Numbered from the stretch's first letter, positions 1 through 11,560 are shown. The stretch: DNA of 64,000 nucleotides from Sipunculus nudus (GCA_026874595.1 CM049315.1:74662401-74726400), one strand, 5' to 3'. Notes: generated by a model not told the origin, from the letters alone. Numbers and translations are program-made.

Positions 1-740
1 CAGATTAAATCCTTATGTGTTCATGCTGTGAAAATTTAATCCACAGTACTTATGAGAATGTGAGCAGTTCCTTGAGATATCCCACTGGTGGTTGTAATCT
101 CCCGGTTTTACTGTAGAGTTATATCTTCATGATCAGTGCAGATGATATTTACGTCATTGAATGGAATATGACCATAATAAAACTTTAGGGCTACAAAGGT
201 CTGGAAAAGGCATATTTCTGTATTCTATTTAAGCTAAGAATCCTTATGTATGGAATGCAAAATGCAGCATACGGAATGCATGATGCAGATAGAACCAGCA
301 TTCATAATTAAATAAGGTGAGATACCTTATGCATGGATAGGGCATGCAGAATGCATATCTGCCAAATGAATTGCTACATGTAGCAATTTTTGCTGGTTCA
401 TCATGGTATCCAGGGGCAACACATATAAAACATGCATGCTGCCATGCCCATGCATATGAAATTTCTCAACAAGCATTCCATATGCCGCATTCAATACATA
501 AGAAATCTTAGCTTTAACCGCTTCAACAGGCAAGATAATTGATGGTAATGATCAATGTTCTCATATAACGAACTGTTCACAGACTGGGAAACTACATGAT
601 TCATTTTAATTATGATTAAGAAAATGGCCAATAGAAGGTGCTGAATGCTGCTTAAGGATAAAGATGAAAACAAAACAACACTGATGTGATAATTAACCAC
701 TTGCCCAGTTTCTGATTTTGTCACACATGTAAACAAACAT
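1..740. other. Intronic or downstream DNA, no gene seen
   Basis: The first 55 bases match the start of the two units at about 15670 and 16320 (a shared attaaatccttat..tgctg.gaaaa.ttaaatc.acagt pattern), so the window opens inside a copy of that repeat. Short open frames in 327-736 on the minus strand look like chance. The rest is AT-rich with ATGCAT-rich stretches. Confidence 0.5.
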
Positions 741-744
741 TAAA

Positions 745-1150
745 CAAAAGCACCACAAACGTGCATAATTCGCCTGCCGTGTATCTGGTGACCTCTGATC
801 TCCTTAAATATGCATGAATTTTTATTAGAAGGTAATTCAGGTAAGATATTTTATTGATTAACATTTCTGATGAGATTTTTCAAAATCCTTTATTTTTTCA
901 TAAGTTTTCACAGCAACACCACAAAGTAGCCTAGTGAGCTGTAACCTTATTAAATATGCCTGGATGTTGCCGATAATCAACTCAGGCATGATAATCTTTT
1001 GATTAGTAATTATGGTGAGTTTCATGAAAATCCATCAAAGCCCCGGTAAGTTATCGCAGCGACACTAAAAGTTAATGGACAGATGGTATACCATTATACT
1101 CCCATCATATGACAGGCATATAAAAAGTAAAAACTAGATGTTACTTGCCC
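745..1150 (+). repeat. Degenerate dispersed repeat, copy 1
   Basis: It contains accacaaa..gt, ctggtgacctctga.ctc.ttaa, a dinucleotide-rich middle and gacaggcatataaaaa. The same order recurs at about 37,985-38,180 (accacaaaggtgtctggtgacctctgaactc..gagcatataaaaac). The family is unassigned. Confidence 0.4.
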
Positions 1151-2620
1151 TACTGGACAAGTATTTTCAAAAGCTAATGTGGAGCCCTGTATGATACATG
1201 AGTAATCTGAAAATTCCAGGCACCCTTGAAACATGTCAGCCTATATACCCATGCAGCACCTGCAACAGCAAAACGACCGTTGATTAGTAACACTTTTTTG
1301 CTGTTTATATGATTCTTTGAGTCTCCAAAGGTTGTCTGGGATTGATTCTCTTATTAACTCAGACGTCTGGTTACAAAGAAAACACTAACTGCTGTGCAAA
1401 CCCAGCGTATAGGTTTGGGTTACAGTACACACATACAGGGGGTTATTACATGAGGCCTGCTGACACTTCAGTTTAGTGTTAACTTCAGCTAGTGCTGGGA
1501 GTTGCTGTCTTGGTCATAATCAACAGCATATCAGCAACCAATAATTGTTTATAAGTGGTTTTTGTGCTGGAAATCAGTTGTAAATTGATGATCAATCACC
1601 AATAATTTTACATTGGCTGACCTCTATTGAATGTGAAGTTTCTGATCAAATATAAAACTGTACATCCTCGTAGTTGATATTTAGGCCTACATATTACTGC
1701 AAATATATCAAATAACGCTTAGAGCCTACATGTGCATATAGTAAACTTAGGTATGAATCTATTAGTTAACACAGATTGTTTTTGATGTTTTTTCATATAA
1801 ATTTTATGAAGTGTACTGCTGTCATTATCAAACCTAACCTTTGTGGAAAAAAATGGCAATGCACGATCGGTCACCAGATCATCTGCATCAGCTGACCAAT
1901 CATCAATTTTAACCGATCATCGGTCTCAACACTTAACTATAGCATTGTGTTTTATCTGTAAAATTGAACATGAATGGGATCTTTTAAAGGAAAATTAATT
2001 TTGCTAGGGAGGTTATTTTTGCATCCACGTTTGTTGGTTGGGTACCTGCATAGTTTGTTTGCAGGGTTACATAAAAACAACTATACCATTTTCTTTGGCT
2101 GAAAAATGAGTATTATTGTCATGTACTCCAGTAAAAACATTTGACCAGAGTATTTGTGTATGTATGCAGATCTGAATATCACTGCAAACATAAATGCAGT
2201 CTATATTTATTTATTACCAAAGGGCTTTAAACTTGCGCTTGTCAATTTAGCAGATGCCTATCAAACTTAGTTTCTTTTGCTACATAGAATCTAATTAGGA
2301 TCTACATATAAAATAAATGCTTTTGTGTTAAAATGAAAGTCATTACCAAGTCAAATTTATGCATATTTTGCACAGATTAACAAATGCCCATTTAGTTCTT
2401 TACCGTGTTGCAATGGCAGCCGAAACTCAAGCACAGTCAGATAATGCAAATCTAGCACTACATTCCAAAAGTTATAATCAACTTTATCATTGTTTTAACA
2501 TGGATTGTACATGTAGTTATAATGACTAATGCAAGGCACTCTCCATGGTTCACACTGTGGCATTAAGAAAAATCTGGAGGTGAAGGAAAAGGGGAAAAAC
2601 AGACAAAATCATTTCTTGGA
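1151..2620. other. Intronic DNA, nothing recognisable
   Basis: AT-rich sequence without splice-bounded open frames, RNA genes or clear repeats. Confidence 0.45.
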
Positions 2621-2644
2621 TTGGCCACTTCAACCCACTCTAAT

Positions 2645-2712
2645 AGCAACGTTGGGAATCAAACCCTGGTCGCCAGTGGAGAGAGCTAAGCCTCACCCCT
2701 CCACTAGCCATG
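2645..2712 (-). repeat. tRNA-derived SINE head
   Basis: On the minus strand TGGCTAGTGGAGGGGTGAGGC (A-box-like, 2690-2710) is followed 25 bases later by GGGTTTGATTCCC (B-box-like, 2653-2665). Downstream sequence to about 2590 may be the SINE body. It does not fold as an intact tRNA gene. Confidence 0.5.
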
Positions 2713-3955
2713 AATACACAACTCAGTAGGCATTTATTGGGCTGGTAATTATGCCTAACTTAAGTTATGAAACAAGCCAAATGGAAGAATGTAGTGTAAT
2801 GGTCATCAATCCTGTTGCATTGATATCATGGTAAATACTCTGAACATTAGGGAAATATTCTGAACATTAGCTATGATAGATGAATACACACAAAAAAATA
2901 CATGTGCACTTACAAACCAAACTGAAATCCATCTCAAATATAACAATTCATTTCCTGTATCACAAATAAGTAAGATGCCCTCCAGCAACCCGCATGAGCC
3001 ACGCTTGTATTAATACGTCAAAAATTCAACAAACTTGCAGAGGGATTAATATGATACGTTAAACTGAATTTTTCCAAAACTTGGTTAGGTAATGATTGGT
3101 CTGGTTTATGTATATACATGAAGGCCACAGGTCTTTGTCAAAATTGACGAAAACATTTGTATCCTCATTAAGCGTTACATGTACAGTGTGGTCCTCGATG
3201 CACGATGTAAAGGAACTCCGATGCTTGTAGACTCTCTCATGTCAGAGGGCCGAAGTGGCGCTATCATTTGGTCAAATACAGTATGCCTATCTTTCAAGCC
3301 CTTGTCTTTAACATGCTAGTCCCAACAATTTCAATTTCATCAGACATAACATTCACAGTACTGAAAATCTCTTGAAAAATTCACCTATACTGCAAAATTT
3401 AATATTTCAAATTGTTTACAGAATCTGGTTGTATAACTTACCATTTTAAGTTATCTTATTTAATCATTTGTTGCATATATTTTAATAGTGTCATGGAGCT
3501 TGAGCTAGCAGTATTTGCAGTGGGTGTGGAGTTGGACTTAAATAAAGGTGTTCACACTGTATATACCATGCAGTGTATTAAGTTTTGGCCAATGGCTAAT
3601 AGCTTACATAAATATAGATTAACTGAGGAAAATGTGTCCCCGGGGACACAGAACTTGATTAGAATTTATTATTTTTTACATCAATGGCCTGAAAAAGTAC
3701 TACAAACCAAATTACTATGGACATAAACACAATAATTCCATTTACCCAAGGTTTTAATAATGCAAACCTCAATAGCATGTATAGCTGTTACCTATTCCAG
3801 TTTGTATAATCAATATTTTGACATAATATAATCCTGACATTTATTTATGTTTACTCAGGTGAAAACAAGGGTACCCAATGCACCCAACATCCCAACATTG
3901 CACTGCAGCATAATCAGACTAGGTGTATTAAACAGTAGGCAGTATTAAAGGCAGT
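2713..3955. other. Intronic DNA, nothing convincing
   Basis: Open frames here (for example a 104-codon frame at 3412-3726, plus strand) have no recognisable motif, no coding-like composition and no paired splice sites. A lone GTAAGT on the minus strand near 3440 has no supporting exon. Confidence 0.45.
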
Positions 3956-3959
3956 TCTG

Positions 3960-3986
3960 TGACCTTGACCTTTGACCTTATGACCT
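3960..3986 (-). promoter_or_regulatory. Cluster of four AGGTCA nuclear-receptor half-sites
   Basis: On the minus strand four exact AGGTCA hexamers follow in direct orientation, separated by 2, 1 and 0 bases (DR2, DR1, DR0). DR1 is the classic RXR/HNF4-type element and TCAAGGTCA is an extended monomer site (ERR/FTZ-F1 type). A weaker relative occurs at about 45,957-46,000, so it may ride on a repeat. Binding is inferred. Confidence 0.5.
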
Positions 3987-4437
3987 CAACGTTGATAGGT
4001 TTCTTTCCCTATAAGTATGTGAGCCGTATATGTGAAAGATGGACACACAGAGGGGATTATAGGCACAAACTGACCATTGGTTTCAAACATAATCCCAAAG
4101 AATTAAGCATACATGTTCTGTATAAAATATGTACAGACAAATGAGAGTGCAAAAAAATCCACTTTGATTAACAGTACTAGCTGATAGCACATTTCATTTG
4201 TCAGTGACGATGCCTTTCTGCTTGATACAAGGCCACGATAGAAAATCTTATCTTAAAGTTTTAAAACCAATCACACAATTTAAAGTGTTACACTCAGACC
4301 AGAATTTGCCTATAAATCTTTATCCTCATTGGATCAGTTTTGGGCATAAACTAGATGTCAACCTGTATATTATAATAGGGGATTTGTTTATTACTAGTAA
4401 CACCACAAAGGTTTGCATTCATCCATATTTGTTTTTT

Positions 4438-5001
4438 TGCCTCTGTCAGGAGGGTATGCATTCATCTCTCTTTGTATGTTTGTGTGTGTTCTTGTTCACA
4501 ACCTAACTCCAACAATCATGAATGGAATCTCATGAAATTTTCAGGACTCTTTAGGAATGAGCCAATGAAGAACAATTAGATTTGGGTGTGGATCAGCATA
4601 TGGTCCGGATCCAGGAATGCATCAAGGAATAGTCACAAATCTATGGTTACTTATGCACCAATAAACCTGGGAATTTGGGCCGAATAAGTGAATCCTGGAG
4701 GCTTGCATCCATTAGCCCTTTACTGTTTACATTTATTTTAGATTTCCGACAAATTTGACACTATTTATATTTATACTAACAGCCATATCTTTTCAAGCTT
4801 TTTTTGTATCTTTATCAAATTTTCAACAGATCCCACTAAGAGTGTTTGCTTAAGATTATTGAAAATCATTGAAACTTAGAAATAATATGCAATGCTTTTG
4901 TCCTAAAAGAACCTATACATATCATGGCATTCTAGTTGCCCATTTTGAGTGCTCTTTAGTGGCTTGTAAACAGTAAAGGGTTAGAATGCAGATGTATCTA
5001 G
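4438..5001 (+). mobile_element. Helentron-like non-autonomous element, copy A (interrupted by a TIR element)
   Basis: The 5' end is TTGCCTC..CAGGAGGGTATGCATTC, followed by a GT-rich stretch and the family body (..gttcacaac.taactc.., ..ggaatctcatgaaattttcagg..). The 3' side has GGAGGCTTGCAT and then AATGCAGAT..CTAG before T. The 3' hairpin is split by the insertion at 4716-4980. Compare copies at 12893, 28843, 44448, 55071 and 62960. Confidence 0.7.
4716..4980. mobile_element. 265-bp TIR element (piggyBac-like MITE) nested in copy A
   Basis: It has perfect 16-bp terminal inverted repeats, CCCTTTACTGTTTACA at 4716-4731 and its complement at 4965-4980. Direct TTAG repeats flank it (4712-4715 and 4981-4984). 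The other copies of the host element carry a single TTAG or related tetramer at that place, so the duplication was created by insertion. CCC-starting TIRs with a TTAR-type target suggest piggyBac ancestry. It has no coding capacity. Confidence 0.8.
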
Positions 5002-5770
5002 TTTAATGCTATGGTATGCTTTAGGCTTGTGGTGATAGTGAACTCTATATTCCATTCACCTTACTGAAATACTCTGGGCTACTCCATGAACTCATGTATA
5101 TAAACTGACCCAATATACCACAAGATTTCAGACAGTAGCGGCAGTCTGTGGGAATATTTTAGAAATAGAGTGACATACCATGACCAGATGTTAGCTATAA
5201 CGTAAACCTGTTGACTGGTATCAATGCCTCAGCTTTAAACAGATGTCTGATCCTATCCCTGACAATGTCATGAGAACTTTCACTTGGTATTACAAAAGAA
5301 CCACCTAACATGCTAGTTCAATGACAGATGAAGTCAGCCAACCTAAAACATCCACAGCGCTGGTGGTAGCTAGGAGGGGAGGTTTCTCTTTATGTCTCAT
5401 CATAATTCATTATTTATAGGATGCAAAGAATAGATCCAGTTTCATTTACATGTTCTATAATATGACAAATACATATAAAATTAACAAGGCCTACAGGCCT
5501 AATGCGAACTTGTGCATTGGGATATACACCAGGTATAACGCTTCAATGCTGAACCACTACTTTTCATATATATGAACAATGCAAGTACTAAACATTTTGA
5601 ACAAGAAACAATACACAGACCTGTTGCATAATCTGAAAAAGTTGGCAGTCTGCCAAAGCTATAAATAAATCCAGGCTGACCTTTTGCCTATTGCCAAATC
5701 TGAAATAGTGGCCACACAATTGCACAAGCTCACAGATTGGCTCCATATGCAGCCCTGAGGGGCATGACAC
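5002..5770. other. Intronic DNA, no gene seen
   Basis: AT-rich and unassigned. The motif ctgaaa.agttggcagt occurs at about 5633 and again at about 5935, suggesting a weak local duplication around the tandem repeat that follows. Confidence 0.4.
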
Positions 5771-5856
5771 CCATGAGGTGATCACATGATACTCATGAGG
5801 TGATCACATGCTACCCATGAGATGATCACATGCTGCCCATGAGGTGATCACATGCC
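5768..5856 (+). repeat. 22-bp tandem repeat, about four units
   Basis: Units read CATGAGGTGATCACATGctr, with a TGATCA palindrome and a CACATG E-box core in each. Units differ by one to three bases. Confidence 0.75.
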
Positions 5857-5984
5857 TTGTGCTTGGCTGCACTGACTGAACTGTTGACCTATATTTGGCT
5901 GCACTGAATGAACTCTTGATCTGTTGCCAAATCTGAAACAGTTGGCAGTTTCTCAACCTATTCAAGAAACGTACACAATCTTGG

Positions 5985-7646
5985 CCTGTTATGTAACTCT
6001 GCTAAAATTTATCCAACACAAACCATTTGAACAAACTTGAGAGGGCTCGCCTCTGGGATCATTTCTGGAAAATTTGGACAATTTGGCTGGACTGTTTACA
6101 AGAAGAAGACTTTTACAAGTTTTTTTCAGCTTTTTCCTTGTAAAATCTAAGTAAATGCAGATAGCAAAAATAAGATGAATCCATCAACATTTGATATGTG
6201 ACAGACAACTGCATAACATTTGGGGATGGTAGCTCCTGCTATTCTTGAGAAATTATGAGTTAGTGGACAAATGATATGTAATATCATAAATCTACATTTT
6301 TTAAAAGCTTTTAAGAACATTCTTGTCAATATTTTCCATAGATAACCTGAAATCTAAATGTCTAGAGGCATGATGTAATGGATCCTGATAAACTGGTGCT
6401 AGGCTAGATGTATCTGCTTCACACAGCTAACATATTTGGTAAAATGACTCAATTCAATCTTTATAATTCAGCCAAATTCATTTTTGGAACCATAAAAGAC
6501 AATTATTATAAGAATGATTCAGGGAATTATTCTTGCAAAATATTAAACAAACTGGCCTCAGTATCATCATCAGTCGAAAAACGTCTTGTAGGTTTATAAC
6601 TCATATGGGAAAATACAACAAAATGGCAAAGTTCAGCTTCCCATAACTCAGCCAAAAATCATTGAATCATAACCATTTGAACAAATTTGAATTATCAACA
6701 TCTAAGGATAATTAATGTGTGAAATTTAACAATTTGGCCCAGTGGTTTTTGAGAAGAAGATTTTTGTAGCCACTTAGCTAACATGGGCTGTTATGGCATA
6801 TGACTAAATTCAGCTTCCCATAACTCAGCCAAAAGTCACTGAACTGAGACCATTTGAACAAACTTGAATTATCAACATCTAAGGATAATTAATGTGTGAG
6901 ATTTAAGAATTTGGCCCAGTGGTTTTTGAGAAAAAGATTTTGTAGCCACTTAGCTAAAATGGGCTGTTATGGCATATGACTAAATTCAGCTTCCCATAAC
7001 TTAGGCAAAAGTCACTGAACTGAGACCATTTGAACAAACTTCAGAAAGCACTACCCTAGGATCATTTCTGTGCGATATTAAACAATTTGGCCATTTCGTT
7101 TCAGAGAATAAGTTATTTGTAGCTGTCAGTGTGATACAGGCACTGATGACCCCGTACAAAAAGGCCGATGCAGGTGGCGCCACCAATACCTCAATTTCAG
7201 ATATGACTCATGTGACCAACATTGGCATAAAATTTGGTGATGATAGCTCCAGCCGTTTCTGAGATTTAAATTTTAATATGCTTTTTTGCACAGTTAACAA
7301 AGTTCAACCTCCTGTAACTCAGACAAAAATCTCCCAACTGGAACCATTCGAACAAACTTGAGAAAGATTGTTCCAGGGATCATTTCTGTGAAATATTGGA
7401 CAATTTGGCTGGACAATTTCAGAGAAGAAGATTTTTAAAGTTTTTTTAGCTTTTTCCCTATAAAATCTAAGAAAATGCAGTTAGAAAAAAAATAAACAAA
7501 ATCCAATATAGTTTTTTGGATGACTGAATATTTGCAAAAAATTTGGTGATGCTAGCTCCTGCCGTTTTTGAGATAGCTATGGTTAATGTACAGACGACGC
7601 ACGACGCCGCACCATCGCATAAGCTTACAGGTTCGCTAAAAATGAC
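5985..7646. repeat. Composite tandem repeat array with AACTCAGCC..GAACAAACTTGA monomers
   Basis: A monomer carrying cataactcagccaaaa.tca, accatttgaacaaa.ttgA and ggacaatttggc..gg.tttt.gagaagaagattttt repeats at about 6641, 6818 and 6993 (177 and 175 bp apart). More diverged units lie at about 6010 and 7310. A GGTGGCGCCACC palindrome is at about 7173. The right end (about 7590-7646) is a CpG-rich tail, gacgacgcacgacgccg, then cataagcttacaggttcgc and taaaaa. Open frames inside are repeat-derived. Confidence 0.7.
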
Positions 7647-8749
7647 TCTCTATAACGATCAACACCCTGCAGATGTCTGTTATAATGATGGAACATGTCT
7701 TGGCACGGTGTAATAAGGAACTGTTTGTCATTTAATTCACCAACTTCTTGGTTGTTGAACAATGACCGCAGCGCTCTCACTAGCAGCACCACTGTTACAC
7801 TAGATTTCTTAAAACAGAATACACATGTACCACAATCATTTAATTACTACTATGGTAGTAACCGAATTTTCTTACAAAGAAAGTTGTGATGTCAAATCTT
7901 ACTGAGGTTCAAAATAGAAGTTCCTGCACCTCTTGGCAAAGCAAATTTTAGACCTTAAAGACTTTTTAAGACCAGCTGACAGAAAATGTAAGACCCTTTT
8001 ATACATAGAATTCTTTAATGGCCCTACCATGTTTTAAATTACTGAAGATCCCAACCCCACATTTGTTGGAGAGACTAATACTCCTGATGTCTGTAGAGCC
8101 TTCATTTATTAGCAGAGGAGTCCTGAGAATCTATGGAGATCTTTCTTCGACAAGTAACCCTGGCAACATCTTAACTGTCTCAAGCAAACGTTAGATCACT
8201 GAACTGTTTTTGCACATTCAATATCTCAGGATGGGTTAAATCAAATTTAAGACCCTTTTAAGATCTTTGTCAGGATTCCTAGCATTTTTAGTGAAGGCAT
8301 TAAAAATGCAAAATCAAAAATAAGACTTTTTAAGGCCACACCCGAACTCGATATCATATCAATATGCAAAGCATTTAGGGCTAATTTCAGACTGCACTAA
8401 CTGGCGATAGCTGCATGGGTCTAAACTCCGGATTGAAGTGCATTTTTGACCACATGGCTATGTGCCAACACATATCTTCAAATGTTTATGTTTGAATTTC
8501 ATGGGTTTTACCATTTTTTCCTGATTTATACCTGATAAAATTAGCTTAGACAGATATTTGTTTAAAATATAAAACTGAATTCATGTGATCATGTATACTC
8601 ACAAATTAGCCTTCAACCTGAATGTAAGAGGATAAAAAGTTATTTTGAAAAGAAAATGTGTTCTGCTTTCTCTCTTATGCAAATCAACCTCCCAACATAA
8701 CTTTCAAAAATTGATGGACTAATGGTTTTACGACACACCTGCATAAATA
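7647..8749. other. Intronic DNA, no gene seen
   Basis: Contains scattered repeats of taagacc.tttt.a.g (about 7950-8340) that look like a decayed repeat. No splice-bounded open frame was found. Confidence 0.4.
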
Positions 8750-9150
8750 GAAATATACTTATATACATACAGAGACATACCTGTATATATGTTGAGGCCA
8801 ATAGTTTGAGTAAAAAACCTGTATACATATTGAGACATACTTGTATTTATACGAGACATATCTGTATACAAACAGAGACATATCTGACATAGCTGTATAC
8901 TCAAACATACCTACATAGTACATACATACACCCACATACAGTACCTGTATACAAACAGACATACCTGTATACAAACAGACATACCTGTTTACAAACAGAC
9001 ATACCTGAATACAAACAGACATATATGTATACAGAGACACACATGTATACAAAGACAGACCTGTCTACAAATAGAGCAATTCCTGTATACATCGGGAATA
9101 TCCACAAAAAGACACATCTGTATACATATAGAGATACACCTGTATACATA
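8750..9150 (-). repeat. 20-bp-period minisatellite of donor-like units beside the KLHL splice donor
   Basis: Read on the gene strand, the clearest units are GTATGTCTGTTTGTATACAG, at 20-bp spacing between about 8940 and 9010. Degenerate units extend over roughly 400 bp. Exact CAG|GTATGT donor-like sites have their GT-side hexamer at 8775-8780, 8959-8964, 8979-8984 and 8999-9004. Variants CAG|GTCTGT, CAG|GTGTAT, CAG|GTACTG and TAG|GTATGT also occur. The true exon end (TATATGTATACAG|GTAAGTC) resembles the unit itself. The open reading frame running out of the exon through the array is repeat-derived. Confidence 0.85.
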
Positions 9151-9158
9151 TGACTTAC

Positions 9159-9478
9159 CTGTATACATATACTGGACAAGAAGTAAGAGAGAATCTGGGT
9201 CCACATCTTGCATTTTGATCTCCGACTGTGTGGCTTCTCGAACATCGTTTGTGAACATCGCCGCAAAATAATCGGACGCGGCACTAAGTACCAATCGGTG
9301 AGCTTGTATTCTTCTCTCTCCGACTATCAGTGTGACATCACACAGCTCCTTCTTCACCAAGTAGCCCTCCATCTTGCGGATAAGTCGTTCTGCGTGGTTG
9401 ATTGATCTGTAACTGTCATCAACTGGTTCCTCCATCTTCTGGTAATGGTAGTTCTGGTACGAATGGTGGACCAGATAC
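9159..9478 (-). CDS. KLHL1/4/5: Internal coding exon of a KLHL1/4/5-type BTB-kelch protein (N-terminal half of BTB)
   Basis: The exon reads continuously from the acceptor ttttctttgcag (AG at 9479-9480) to the donor G|GTAAGT (GT starts at 9158). It is 320 nt long: one base completing a split codon, 106 codons, then one base of the next codon, so it enters at phase 2 and leaves at phase 1. The protein has a basic/aromatic lead-in, an amphipathic stretch ([15 protein letters not shown]) and the first half of a BTB domain, with [36 protein letters not shown] and the LVQYMYTG turn. These are hallmarks of the KLHL1/4/5 subgroup, in which BTB dimerises and binds Cullin-3 while the kelch propeller presents substrate or binds actin. 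The first in-frame Met (9435) is internal if the exon at 49849-50054 is used. The remaining BTB, BACK and kelch exons were not found at 1-9158 and probably lie outside. The family call is firm; which paralogue it is remains unsettled. Confidence 0.93.
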
Positions 9479-9494
9479 CTGCAAAGAAAAGTCA

Positions 9495-10178
9495 GAGGTC
9501 ACTCAATAAAGAAAACATTTAAAAACTGCAAAATATTTGTGAAGGACACTTGACAGTGGGTAGAATGACTTTCAGATTACTCAAAATCATGCTTTTTTCC
9601 ATAATCCCCAGAAAACCAGTAACAGTGATCTGATTTAGGGTTTCCATGGAGATTTCATAGCAACCTCCCCTGACTTTAATTATGTAAGAAGTTTCCAGAT
9701 TCAACTGTCACAATTTGTGGCCATGTGAATTATAGGGTGCTCAAATCCATTTCTGTCAGGAATCTAGAAGAATATAGGATATAGTTGCCTTATTTCGGAT
9801 ATCAAAGGAGATTTCACATTGTCCTTGCTTTTTAAGTAAGAAGTTTCTAGTTTTTTTCCCCATATATCACAGAATATAGTGCACAGTTCCCTGATTTCAG
9901 GTTTCCAAGAAGATTTTTCCATGACCTTCCAGAAAAATATGTAAGCAGATTCTAGGTCTAACTGGACAATTTGGGCCCTGTTTGACTGTCTGGTTGCTGC
10001 ATGAAATCATGTTTCTGACCACCATGACCTAATTTCAGATTTCCAAGGAGATTTGCCAAGGACCTCTCTGAAATTCTAGGTCTATTGGTTACGATTTGTG
10101 CCCTGTTAATGTCTGAACACCCGGCCGGGCAGACAACAGACAAAGGGTAATCGTCTTAGCTCAACTGAGCTAAAAATT
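9495..10178 (+). repeat. Right part of an AGCTGAGCTAAAAA-ending dispersed element
   Basis: Degenerate monomers share gattt.caaggagattt.c.atgacct and ttctaggtctaa.tgg with the 17-18.8-kb array. The end (about 10,130-10,178) is ggcagacaacagacaaagggtaat, then an 8-bp-arm palindrome TTAGCTCA-AC-TGAGCTAA, then A-rich sequence. Confidence 0.6.
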
Positions 10179-10540
10179 TTAAAACACTAATGAAATTCCT
10201 AACCCAGGCATCCTTCAGGAAAATCTATGTAAATATTTTCCACTTTATGTTTCTAATCCCAACATGACTGGCAATACACAGGTGTGTTTTAACGGGCTCC
10301 ACCTGGAAATGGCCTCAAGTGACTGGCTTTATCTTGAGGGTTTGTTAAGTATAAAAAGTCATTCCACTTGTCTGAGTTTCCTTTGTTTAGGGACTGAGTG
10401 TCAGGTCTGCACTTAGACCAGTTCTTCTTATCTCTATTGCTGCAAGTGAGAGTTGTTAAGCCCCACTAATCATCACTTTCCCTCTTTTCAAGCAAGCAAT
10501 AGCTGTGTCCAGCTGCACTTGTAAGACATTTGGCCCACGA
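10179..10540. other. Intronic DNA, nothing recognisable
   Basis: No coding, RNA or repeat signal that can be supported. Confidence 0.4.
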
Positions 10541-11560
10541 CAGATTTTCTATGTACTGAAGTCACTTCCATCCCCTAATGTGCACCTGTTTTTTTCCTAT
10601 GAACATTTTTATTGGTTACATTTTCCAGGGAAACAATTTAATAAATCGGGTAGAAGATTTAATATAATATATAATATATATACTGTGGTTGGCTCCATAT
10701 TCGCGAGGCTGAAATTTCGCGATTTCTTCATTCTGAAAGTTTTGCGAGGGTTTAATTTTCGCGATCGCACCAGAATCTTTGAAATCGAAGGACAAATATA
10801 TTTACATTTATTATAATATAAAAATAAATCCCGCAATACGTCTCTCAATACCGTTATAGTAATTGTATTATGACTTGTATCATTGTCGATGTTTTGACAA
10901 TTATTATTGCATGTTTGCATGAGATTGTTCTGATATACCATCCACAGGTTATGTTGTTGATTAATAAACCATGTTTTTGGAGGTGTGATAATTTATCCAT
11001 TTGTGCAGATGCATCATACCCTAATTTGCAACCTCTATAAAAGGACAGCTTATTCCCGAGGGTTTCATGTTCGCGATTATATCCCATTCGCGAATATCCC
11101 GAAAATGAAACCCTCGCGAACAAAAAGGCAACCACAGTATATATATATAATGTATTACAACATATCAGCCCCACTTATGGCAGTCAAGGTCGTTGGTCAC
11201 CTACAAACAGCCTCAATTGACAGCTGCTGATTGGATGATGTCATGTAAACTTTCTAAATATATAACCAGCTAAGACAAAGCAGGAAGACACCTGATGCGT
11301 CAGATCATTGTAAAGACTCTAAAAAGTTGTGAAACAAATTGGAGATTTATTGTTAAATTCTAAATTGCTATGTTAAACTGTCACTTCAATACGCAGATTC
11401 TTATAAAGTGTTATAAAAAAATAAAATTTCAAGCCAATTATCTCCAAAAAACAGCTGGACGCTGGTTGGTGGAATGGAGTACAGCATATTACCCATTCTT
11501 GTTTTACTGGGACAGGTCTCCGCAGCTTTGACCAAGTTTTTACAAAACAGGTTTTTCATG
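10540..11560 (+). repeat. Long dispersed repeat, copy 1, carrying a TIR insertion
   Basis: The flanks match 32,005-32,580. Shared features are ttccatccc.tcatgt.cacctg.tttttt and gggtagaagattta on the left. On the right they share atcagcccc.ctt, ggca/tagt.aaggtc.ttggtca, cagcctca..tgacagctgctgattg and gctggtggaatg. The match is interrupted by the element at 10,672-11,150. Confidence 0.65.
10672..11150. mobile_element. TIR element (MITE) rich in TTCGCGA, within the long repeat
   Basis: The left end is ATATATACTGTGGTTGGCTCC..TTCGCGAGG. The right end, read inverted, is ATATATATACTGTGGTTGCC..TTCGCGAGGGTTTCATTTTCG. The termini abut TA-rich DNA, consistent with a TA-type target (inferred). No transposase is encoded. 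Related ends occur near 22,680 and 38,655. Confidence 0.7.

Noticed and set aside
3412-3726. 104-codon plus-strand open frame
   Set aside because: No motif, no coding composition, no splice sites; long frames of this size are expected by chance in 64 kb.
5768-5856. CRISPR-like array
   Set aside because: The 22-bp units are contiguous with no spacers; an ordinary tandem repeat in a eukaryotic intron.
1-9158. Search for the next KLHL exon (end of BTB, BACK, kelch) on the minus strand
   Set aside because: No segment resembling the expected continuation after YTG or a kelch GG motif could be seen; it probably lies outside the window, though a very short exon could have been missed.
8901-9284. 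Minus-strand open frames of 97-148 codons with YTG/VCLY repeats
   Set aside because: They are the donor-side minisatellite read through in several frames. Only the part up to 9159 within 9159-9478 is exon.
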